Below are positions 1 to 5,553 of a DNA stretch of 34,345 bases, in pieces (the stretch's first letter is position 1; the number at the start of each line of letters is the position of its first letter). Below the pieces are notes generated by a model. The model saw nothing but the letters and a program-made list of their open reading frames with translations, did not search any database and was not told where the DNA came from. This DNA comes from Anoxybacillus pushchinoensis (GTDB taxonomy: Bacteria; Bacillota; Bacilli; Bacillales; Anoxybacillaceae): the NCBI RefSeq assembly GCF_900111795.1, contig NZ_FOJQ01000027.1, positions 1-34,345 on the forward strand, written 5' to 3'. The position numbers were made by a program, and so were the translations under genes.

Positions 1-64
1 TAATAGTTTATACGTACAGCTGTTTACATGCTGTTGACGAAAATGAAAAATGTTGGTGAATCTT

Positions 65-244
65 ATGTCTCTTTCCCTCATCGAAAAGAAAAGACGACAA
101 TTAATTGAATTGGCGCAAATGTACGGTTTTTCTGCGAAAGAAACGATCCAATGCAGTCAAGAGCTCGATGAATTGTTAAATAAACATTTGAAAGAAGCCG
201 TGCTTTTCCATAGCGAAAAAGAGGACAAGCCTTGTGCGACATGA
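65..244 (+). CDS. yisI: Spo0E-family aspartyl-phosphate phosphatase (YisI-like)
   Basis: A 59-residue protein with the Spo0E-family pattern: two short helices, the first rich in KKRRQLIELA and the second carrying the signature SQELDELL (S31 to D35). Family members dephosphorylate Spo0A~P in the cytoplasm and so delay sporulation. The start at 65 is preferred over the in-frame ATG at 50 because a GGTGA ribosome binding site lies 6 nt before it and inside the longer reading frame. In B. subtilis yisI lies next to gerP; here a DUF418 gene and an acyl-CoA synthetase gene lie between them. Family assignment is firm; the YisI name rests on synteny. Confidence 0.85.
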   Translation: MSLSLIEKKRRQLIELAQMYGFSAKETIQCSQELDELLNKHLKEAVLFHSEKEDKPCAT

Positions 245-268
245 TCCGTTCATGTCGTTTTCTTTTTT
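237..268 (+). terminator. Rho-independent terminator of the yisI-like gene
   Basis: An 8-bp perfect stem (CGACATGA / TCATGTCG) with a 5-nt loop is followed by a T-rich run. The left arm contains the yisI stop codon and the right arm contains the stop codon of the convergent DUF418 gene, so the two genes share the structure. Only the plus strand has the T tract. Confidence 0.85.
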
Positions 269-1359
269 CCATACGTCATCCATCGCCAAATGCGCTCCAA
301 CGGTCCGATCGTATGTTTTTTAAACCACCAATGGCTCCAACACATTTGAACGACATACACGGCGACAGCAACAGCAAGTGCTTGTTTCGGCGTTACTTTT
401 CCATATAAGCCGAAGCCGTAAGAATAAAAAATAAACGTACAAATAAGCGATTGAGTGAGATAGTTCGTAAGCGCCATTTTACCAACAGGGGCAAAAAAAT
501 GAACGATATTCGCTGCTACAAACGAAAACGCAGTCAAATAAAACAAAGCAAGCGCAGGACCTCCAATCATATCTTGAGCATACTCAGTTGCAATATTTTT
601 TTGTACATACGGCAATGATTTAAAAACGATGCCAACGAGCAATGAGCCGATGCACCACTTTTGTATCGTTGCACGATGCGTTTTTATGTCATAAAACCAT
701 TTTTCTTTCGCGATATACGCTCCGAACAAAAAAAACGGCAAAATCGTTAAAATAAAAATAAATGCTTGTGTAAAAGAATTGACGTATAGCCAATCAGCTA
801 CCCGTTGCATAAAAACTTGTTCCCACGTGCCTTGTTGATAATTGGCGATCGCCTGCTTTGCGAGCGCCGGCTCTGAAAAATCGACATCGCCGCTTACTTT
901 CCACATGAGCCACATAAGAACGGTTGACCCGCCTGCCCATCCGATCCAAAGGGAAAGCGCCCAACGACGCAACGTTTTTGCGCTCGCTCGCACAAATAAA
1001 AAAAGGAAAAAGCCAACGACCGCATAGCCAATTAAAATATCGCCATGCCAAATGAAAAATGCATGTACACATCCAAAAAGCAACAATGCAAGTAGCCGCC
1101 GCAAAAAAATCAATCGGAACTGCTCCCCACCTTTGTCAAGCATCATAAACGCTCCCCAGCCAAACAGCATCGAAAAAAGCGGATAAAAACTTGCTTGAGC
1201 AAACAAATCAACGCATGCAAGCAACAAGCGATCAAGCGTATCTTTCGCAAACATCGACGCGTCGACATACATCGTCGGAAGCGAAAAATCAAGAATGTTC
1301 ACAAGCAAAATGCCAAACAACGCAAAACCGCGCACCGCATCAATCGTCGAAATACGCAT
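250..1359 (-). CDS. DUF418 multi-pass membrane protein
   Basis: A 369-residue integral membrane protein. The N-terminus MRISTIDAVRGFALFGILLVN is typical of the DUF418/YeiB group (an acyltransferase-3-like first helix with a DxxRGFAL motif), followed by about eight to ten hydrophobic segments. The C-terminal third (GKMALTNYLTQS, then WWFKKHTIGPLERIWR) matches the DUF418 domain as I know it. A longer in-frame reading exists, but the start at 1359 has GGAGGGAG just upstream and begins exactly at the conserved N-terminus. Function in this family is unknown, with transport or envelope modification suggested. It lies downstream of an acyl-CoA synthetase gene, separated by a terminator. Confidence 0.85.
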   Translation of the reverse strand: MRISTIDAVRGFALFGILLVNILDFSLPTMYVDASMFAKDTLDRLLLACVDLFAQASFYPLFSMLFGWGAFMMLDKGGEQFRLIFLRRLLALLLFGCVHAFFIWHGDILIGYAVVGFFLFLFVRASAKTLRRWALSLWIGWAGGSTVLMWLMWKVSGDVDFSEPALAKQAIANYQQGTWEQVFMQRVADWLYVNSFTQAFIFILTILPFFLFGAYIAKEKWFYDIKTHRATIQKWCIGSLLVGIVFKSLPYVQKNIATEYAQDMIGGPALALFYLTAFSFVAANIVHFFAPVGKMALTNYLTQSLICTFIFYSYGFGLYGKVTPKQALAVAVAVYVVQMCWSHWWFKKHTIGPLERIWRWMTYGKKKTT

Positions 1360-1390
1360 AATCTCCCTCCTTTTCCATTTCAGCGTAAAA

Positions 1391-1422
1391 GAAAAAAAGC
1401 CGACTGTCAATTGACAGCAGCT
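1391..1422 (-). terminator. Terminator between acyl-CoA synthetase and DUF418 genes
   Basis: On the minus strand a 10-bp stem with one bulged T and an AATT loop (core CTGTCAATTGACAG) is followed by seven T residues. It begins 8 nt after the acyl-CoA synthetase stop codon and ends about 30 nt before the DUF418 start. Confidence 0.8.
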
Positions 1423-1430
1423 CTTTCCTA

Positions 1431-3023
1431 TTAATTGACGTATCGTCCCGTCTTGCCAAGCGATTGCCAATATTCGTTACGTAAATGTACTTTTTGGATT
1501 TTTCCTGATGCCGTTTTTGGCAACTCTTGAACGAATGTTACACCTGTAATTGCTTTAAAATGGGCAAGCTTTTCGCGCGAGAAAGCGATGAGTTCTTGTT
1601 CCGTCACCTCTTTTCCCGGTCTGACGACAACGAAGGCATGCGGTGTTTCGCCCCACTTTTCATGCGGAACTGCGATTACTGCTGCCTCTAACACAGCAGG
1701 ATGCTCGTACAACACTCCTTCAACTTCAATGGATGAAATATTTTCCCCACCGCTAATAATAATATCTTTTTTTCGATCAACGATATCGATATTTCCATAT
1801 GCGTCGACCGTCGCCATATCGCCCGTATGCAACCATCCATTGCGAATCGTTTCCATCGTCGCCTCATGATTTTTCCAATATCCTGCCATCACGCCGTTGC
1901 TGCGCACAATTACTTCCCCAATCGTTTTGCCATCGCGCGGTACTTCTTCTCCATGCTCATTGACGACTTTCACTTCACAACCGATCATCGCATATCCTGC
2001 TTTTGCTTTCATGCGATATTGATCGCTAAGCGGCAAATGTTGCAAATGAGAACGAACGGTAGAAACGGTACTTAGCGGTGACGATTCTGTCATCCCGTAC
2101 ACTTGAATAAACTCCCAGCCTAACTCTTTTTCTACACGCGTCACAAATGCTGGTGGCGGCGCAGAGCCTGCGATAACGACACGTACATTATGTTCAATCG
2201 TCGGCACGTGCTGCTCATAATATTGCAATAATGAGTTGAGCACAGTTGGCGCCATATGCATAACGGTCACTTTGTATTGATTCACATACTGAAAAATGAC
2301 TTCAGGAAGCGCTTTACGCAAACAAATGTGCGTCGCCCCATTCGCTGTATAATAAAATGGCGCCCCCCAACCGTTTACGTGAAACATCGGCAAAATGTGC
2401 AAATACACATCGCGGTCCGATACGCGCAAATGATGCATCGTGCTTAACGCATGCAAATAGTTGTTGCGATGTGTCAGCATGACTCCTTTTGGATTTCCTG
2501 TCGTTCCGCTCGTATATAACAAACTACATACGTCGTTTTCATCGATGTCTGAACGTTCAAACGGTGACGACGAATATTGCGCAAGCCATGCATCGTAAGC
2601 GGTTTCATAAATGTCGTCCGTTTTGCCGTGCACGATGATATGCTCAATCGTTTGCAATTGCTCTTTTACTGGCGCGATTAAGTGGTACAGCTCATAATCA
2701 ACAAACAATACTTTACTCTCGCTATGATTTAAAATAAATACGTAATCATCTGGCTTTAGGCGAATGTTCAGCGGTACCATCACAGCCCCTGTTTGAAACA
2801 CACCATAAAATCCTTCAAGCATTTCTAATGTGTTTGGTGCTAAATATGCGACACGGTCGCCCTTTTTTATTCCTAAATCGCTCAACCCGTGCGATAATTG
2901 ATTCACGCGCTCGCTTAGTTCGCGATATGTAAACGATCTCCCTTCGCTAATGACGCCAATTTTTTCTCCGTAAAGTGAGACGGCGCGATCTAAAAAATGA
3001 GTTAATAACAACGGTACGTTCAT
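1431..3023 (-). CDS. Long-chain fatty-acid-CoA ligase / acyl-CoA synthetase (AMP-binding)
   Basis: A 530-residue adenylate-forming enzyme expected to activate a carboxylic acid, probably a fatty acid, with ATP and CoA. The P-loop-like motif YTSGTTGNPKG is at residues 170-180. YGMTESSP follows in the middle, then GWLHTGDMA, the DRKKDIIISGGENIS hinge region, and the catalytic lysine region PKTASGKIQK near the C-terminus. The ATG at 3023 is chosen because GGGGG lies 7 nt upstream, whereas the in-frame ATG at 3029 is only 1 nt from it. Substrate cannot be read from sequence. No FadR-type palindrome is visible upstream, unlike the second ligase at 25208-26758. Confidence 0.9.
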   Translation of the reverse strand: MNVPLLLTHFLDRAVSLYGEKIGVISEGRSFTYRELSERVNQLSHGLSDLGIKKGDRVAYLAPNTLEMLEGFYGVFQTGAVMVPLNIRLKPDDYVFILNHSESKVLFVDYELYHLIAPVKEQLQTIEHIIVHGKTDDIYETAYDAWLAQYSSSPFERSDIDENDVCSLLYTSGTTGNPKGVMLTHRNNYLHALSTMHHLRVSDRDVYLHILPMFHVNGWGAPFYYTANGATHICLRKALPEVIFQYVNQYKVTVMHMAPTVLNSLLQYYEQHVPTIEHNVRVVIAGSAPPPAFVTRVEKELGWEFIQVYGMTESSPLSTVSTVRSHLQHLPLSDQYRMKAKAGYAMIGCEVKVVNEHGEEVPRDGKTIGEVIVRSNGVMAGYWKNHEATMETIRNGWLHTGDMATVDAYGNIDIVDRKKDIIISGGENISSIEVEGVLYEHPAVLEAAVIAVPHEKWGETPHAFVVVRPGKEVTEQELIAFSREKLAHFKAITGVTFVQELPKTASGKIQKVHLRNEYWQSLGKTGRYVN

Positions 3024-3069
3024 CCCCATTCCCCCTTATTATATCTAAAAATTATTATTTTTCAGAAAT

Positions 3070-3098
3070 ATTATAACACATCTTTCTTTTTGTGGAGC
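3070..3098 (-). promoter_or_regulatory. Candidate sigma-A promoter for the acyl-CoA synthetase gene
   Basis: Minus strand: an extended -10 element TGTTATAAT (TATAAT at 3070-3075) lies 47 nt from the start codon. The -35 position 17 nt away (GCTCCA) is poor, so the call rests on the extended -10. Confidence 0.45.
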
Positions 3099-3126
3099 AC
3101 ATTTCTTTTTCTCTCTTCATATGATT
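3099..3126 (+). promoter_or_regulatory. Sigma-K-type promoter of the gerP operon
   Basis: AC at 3099-3100, a 17-bp spacer, then CATATGATT at 3118-3126. This fits the mother-cell sigma-K pattern (AC, 16-17 bp, CATANNNTA) with one mismatch at the last base. It lies about 30 nt before the first gerP-type gene, and the B. subtilis gerP operon is known to be sigma-K dependent. Confidence 0.65.
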
Positions 3127-3156
3127 TAAACAAGGAAAAGAATGAAGGAAAGGACG

Positions 3157-3387
3157 ATGAGTATGCCTTCGTATATCGCAGGACCAATTAAAATTACAAA
3201 CGTCAGCAGCGACGGGACAGTGAATTTCGGTGATACGTTGCAAATTGCTCCAAAGAGCGCATCGAAGTCTTTTTCGGGCGCTGGCGGTGGAAATACAGGG
3301 GACTTTTTACAAACAAACACATTTGTTAGCTTCACGAACAGCATCGACCCAGATGTATCTGACAGCAACGTAAAAAGCAAGGGATAG
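3157..3387 (+). CDS. Extra GerPA/PF-family spore germination protein heading the gerP operon
   Basis: A 76-residue protein of the GerPA/GerPF family, clearly related to the genes at 3391 and 5046: MPSYIAGPIKI, then TVNFGDTLQIAPKSASKSFSGAGGGNTGDF, then SFTNSIDPDVSDSN. GerP proteins act in the inner spore coat and let germinants reach their receptors. The C-terminus ends in VKSKG rather than the usual NxxGNA of its two paralogues. AAGGA-type sites precede both 3157 and 3163, so the start could be either; 3142 has no good site. The gap to gerPA is only 3 nt. The classical operon has six genes, so this is a seventh, duplicated member. Confidence 0.85.
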   Translation: MSMPSYIAGPIKITNVSSDGTVNFGDTLQIAPKSASKSFSGAGGGNTGDFLQTNTFVSFTNSIDPDVSDSNVKSKG

Positions 3388-3390
3388 CCG

Positions 3391-3612
3391 ATGCCCGCAA
3401 TCGTTGGAGCGGTTCAAATTAACAGCATCGGAAGCGGCGGTGTTTTTCATATCGGCGATGTATTTGCGATTTCCCCGTCTAGCGTTGCGAAAACATTTGC
3501 TGGAGCTGGCTCGTTCAATACTGGAGATGGTTTGCGCATTTATAACCAATATAGCCATACAAATACAAATGACCGTGATATTTCGGACGGAAATATTATC
3601 GGAAACGCCTAG
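3391..3612 (+). CDS. gerPA: Spore germination protein GerPA
   Basis: A 73-residue protein of the GerPA/PF family: MPAIVGAVQINSI, GGVFHIGDVFAISP, KTFAGAGSFNTGD, then TNTNDRDISDGNIIGNA. GerP proteins are made in the mother cell late in sporulation and affect permeability of the coat to germinants. AAGGGA within the end of the previous gene serves as ribosome binding site, implying coupled translation. The PA name follows from position at the head of the canonical A-to-F order; by sequence alone it could not be separated from GerPF. Confidence 0.88.
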   Translation: MPAIVGAVQINSIGSGGVFHIGDVFAISPSSVAKTFAGAGSFNTGDGLRIYNQYSHTNTNDRDISDGNIIGNA

Positions 3613-3624
3613 CGAGGTGAAACG

Positions 3625-3837
3625 ATGAATTTTTACATTCAACAGACGATTTCCATTCACCAATTAAAAATCGGCTCACTGACGAACTCGTCTGTCCTGC
3701 AAATCGGAACGACTGGAAAAGTACAACCGCTCGCCACGTTGAGCAACACCGGACAATTTACACAACCAGCCCCTGAAGCAAAAATAAACATTCAAGGGGG
3801 AGAAGGGCCATTTGTTCCCCTTCAATCTCCTGTATAA
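3625..3837 (+). CDS. gerPB: Spore germination protein GerPB
   Basis: A 70-residue protein: MNFYIQQTISIHQLKIGSL, then the repeat-like motif SSVLQIGTTGKVQPL, ending in a Gly/Pro-rich tail. This N-terminal NFYIxQxIxIxxLKIG pattern is characteristic of GerPB. An AGGTGA site lies 6 nt before the ATG and 12 nt separate it from gerPA. It is the second canonical gene of the coat-permeability operon. A 72-nt gap, the only sizeable one in the operon, follows. Confidence 0.88.
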   Translation: MNFYIQQTISIHQLKIGSLTNSSVLQIGTTGKVQPLATLSNTGQFTQPAPEAKINIQGGEGPFVPLQSPV

Positions 3838-3846
3838 AACAGTGCT

Positions 3847-3901
3847 ACTTCTTTTTGCCCGACCATACATTAATAAATAACAAGGCGGGCAAAGAAGGGG
3901 G
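3847..3901 (+). promoter_or_regulatory. Hairpin and internal sigma-K-like -10 ahead of gerPC
   Basis: The gerPB-gerPC gap contains CATACATTA at 3864-3872, an exact sigma-K -10, with AC 15 bp upstream (one short of ideal). The same gap has an inverted repeat, 3848-3861 with 3886-3897 (TGCCCG/CGGGCA core plus CTTCTTT/AAGAAG, 2-nt bulge). Its right arm runs into the gerPC ribosome binding site AAGGGGG. It may be an internal promoter, a translational control hairpin, or both. Confidence 0.45.
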
Positions 3902-3909
3902 CGAAACAT

Positions 3910-4482
3910 ATGTGGCAAGACTACTTTAAACAGCTAGAAGCGTACTTAAAATGGCAGCAACAAAAAATGCAATCGCTCGAAAAAGCGGTACATCATTTAC
4001 AACAACAATATGATGAATTAAAAAAAAAGCCGCGCACAACAATAGAAAAAATCGAATATCATTTTGACCAACTAAAAGTGGAAACGTTAGAGGGAACGTT
4101 AAATATCGGGCTAAATCCTGCGACATTCAATGAAGATACAATTGAAGATTTTGGCGTTCCAAAAAGTACAACGATCATTCCGCAACTGACACCCATTTTC
4201 CGCAACATTCAGGCAGCTGTTCATGCTTATTTACAAGAAGAAGGCGAAAATATTATCGCCCGTATGGAACAAACGTATAACCGTTCGCTCGATCCAACAT
4301 ACCGCCAATTTATTTTGCAAGACATTGAACGTCAAATCGATGATCGCATTCATTTTTATTTACAACAATATAACGAACAAGAGCGAAGCGAAGAACAATT
4401 CATCGCTTACTTAAAGCGCGACATTGAATATTCGATTGAAACATTTTTAAAACATTTACCACGGGAGGAGACGAACGAATGA
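3910..4482 (+). CDS. gerPC: Spore germination protein GerPC
   Basis: A 190-residue protein, the largest of the operon and the only one without the short IGD-type motif of the others. Residues 5-40 form a strongly predicted coiled coil (QLEAYLKWQQQKMQSLEKAVHH). A beta-rich middle (TIEKIEYHFDQLKVETLEGTLNIGLNP) and a helical C-terminal half rich in E, R and Q follow. This matches the GerPC family layout; the B. subtilis protein is about 205 residues. It probably serves as a scaffold in the GerP assembly of the coat, but that is inference. AAGGGGG is a strong ribosome binding site. It overlaps gerPD by 4 nt (ATGA). Confidence 0.92.
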   Translation: MWQDYFKQLEAYLKWQQQKMQSLEKAVHHLQQQYDELKKKPRTTIEKIEYHFDQLKVETLEGTLNIGLNPATFNEDTIEDFGVPKSTTIIPQLTPIFRNIQAAVHAYLQEEGENIIARMEQTYNRSLDPTYRQFILQDIERQIDDRIHFYLQQYNEQERSEEQFIAYLKRDIEYSIETFLKHLPREETNE

Positions 4483-4676
4483 ATATGACAGTTGTCAATC
4501 ATCACCTTTCTGTCGGCCATATTGCGATCGGGGGAGTGGCGAGCGCCTCGCTCGTACTCATTGGCGATAGTGAAGCCATTCAATTAGCTTCTGCGTTTGA
4601 CACACCGCCAGAATCGTTAATTATCGGACCGTTTCCGCAAAAACAAAACGATAAAAAAAATGAGGAAAAGCGATGA
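4479..4676 (+). CDS. gerPD: Spore germination protein GerPD
   Basis: A 65-residue protein: MNMTVVNHHLSVGHIAIGGVASASLVLIGDSEAIQLASAFDTPPESLIIGP. The pattern SASLVLIGDSEAI is the same short motif found in GerPB and twice in GerPE. The ATG at 4479 overlaps the gerPC stop codon by 4 nt and has GGAGG 10 nt upstream, so translation is likely coupled. Position and size fit GerPD of the canonical operon. Confidence 0.88.
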   Translation: MNMTVVNHHLSVGHIAIGGVASASLVLIGDSEAIQLASAFDTPPESLIIGPFPQKQNDKKNEEKR

Positions 4677-5044
4677 GTCGCCTTTCCATCATCCACTTGT
4701 TGAGAGCAAACGCCGTCTCATTCAGCTCGGTCGTGCAAATTGGAGACAGCCAAGAAATTCATCTTTCAGCGAGAGCGCTTGCGGTTCAACGGCAATTTGA
4801 ATATGTCGACAGCAGCGAATTCCCGCTCATCTTTCCAATATACACAAAACAAATTCCGCTCCCACCTGTCGATCAAGAGCCTTTGTATCGTCGTACATTG
4901 CACGATTGCCCCGTCATCGCCGTCCATTCTATCCGCATCATCGGGGTATCTTCCACTTCTGTCGTGCACATCGGCTCAACAAGAAAAGTGGAAGGAGATT
5001 CACGAGTGAAACATATTCGCCAACTTTCAGAAAGGAGGGGATGA
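4673..5044 (+). CDS. gerPE: Spore germination protein GerPE
   Basis: A 123-residue protein with two copies of a short motif, FSSVVQIGDSQEIHL near residue 16 and STSVVHIGSTRKVEG near residue 102, flanking a proline-rich middle. This tandem arrangement and length match GerPE. It overlaps gerPD by 4 nt (ATGA) and is followed after one base by gerPF. Expected site of action is the inner coat, with the other GerP proteins. Confidence 0.88.
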   Translation: MSRLSIIHLLRANAVSFSSVVQIGDSQEIHLSARALAVQRQFEYVDSSEFPLIFPIYTKQIPLPPVDQEPLYRRTLHDCPVIAVHSIRIIGVSSTSVVHIGSTRKVEGDSRVKHIRQLSERRG

Positions 5045-5045
5045 G

Positions 5046-5267
5046 ATGCCAGCGCTCGTCGGTCCAATTAAAATTAACCTCGTCGCCAGCGGCGCAGTTA
5101 TGCAAGTGGGCGATACGCTGTACGTTTCACCGAAAGTTTCATCTAAAACGTTCAGCGGATCCGGAGCATTTAATACTGGAAACTTTATTATCACCAACAA
5201 CGGCATTAGCTTAACAAATACGCTCGATTGCGATGCGTTCGATCAAAACATTGTCGGCAACGCTTAA
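5046..5267 (+). CDS. gerPF: Spore germination protein GerPF
   Basis: A 73-residue GerPA/PF-family protein: MPALVGPIKINLV, AVMQVGDTLYVSPK, KTFSGSGAFNTGNF, then LTNTLDCDAFDQNIVGNA. AAGGAGGGG lies just upstream, inside the end of gerPE. It is the last gene of the operon. Its stop codon overlaps, by two bases, the stop codon of the convergent yisB-like gene. Assignment as PF rests on operon position. Confidence 0.9.
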   Translation: MPALVGPIKINLVASGAVMQVGDTLYVSPKVSSKTFSGSGAFNTGNFIITNNGISLTNTLDCDAFDQNIVGNA

Positions 5268-5297
5268 CGCTTTCGACGCTTCGCCTTTTTTATTTTT
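5256..5297 (+). terminator. Weak terminator after gerPF
   Basis: GGCAACGC (5256-5263 region) can pair with GCTTCGCC (5278-5285) with two mismatches, followed by TTTTTTATTTTT. The T run is convincing, the stem is imperfect, and the structure lies inside the convergent yisB-like gene. Confidence 0.4.
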
Positions 5298-5542
5298 GGA
5301 AGCCGTCCAGCCGGCTGCTTTCGAATCCACCGTATAAACGATGCGATTTGTTCATCATGTTGCATCCGTTCCATTGTGTATAGTCGACTGGCTAGCTCCT
5401 CGTTCGTATATATCGCGTGAATTTGTTTATGGCACGGGATGCATAACTTTGCCGTTTTCGTGCCACCATACTCTCTCGGTATGAGATGATGAACGGTTAA
5501 CACGACGTCATCTCTTTCGCAAAGCTCGCACATTCCTTTCAT
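5264..5542 (-). CDS. yisB: Small HNH-type protein (YisB-like)
   Basis: A 92-residue HNH-fold protein. Cys5-x2-Cys8 and Cys34-x2-Cys37 form a zinc knuckle pair. His18-His19 in VHHLIPREYGG is the catalytic-type HH, and HxxxH (H38, H42) completes the pattern. The C-terminus is very basic (KIKKAKRRKR), consistent with nucleic-acid binding. The gene is the last of the addBA-sbcDC operon, 11 nt after sbcC, as yisB is in B. subtilis. AAGGAG lies 6 nt before the ATG. A nuclease role is inferred from the fold; the substrate is unknown. Confidence 0.85.
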   Translation of the reverse strand: MKGMCELCERDDVVLTVHHLIPREYGGTKTAKLCIPCHKQIHAIYTNEELASRLYTMERMQHDEQIASFIRWIRKQPAGRLPKIKKAKRRKR

Positions 5543-5553
5543 TTCCTTCTCCT

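Noticed and set aside
1404-1417. Palindrome CTGTCAATTGACAG as a repressor operator
   Set aside because: It is the core of a longer stem followed by seven T on the minus strand just after a stop codon, so a terminator explains it.
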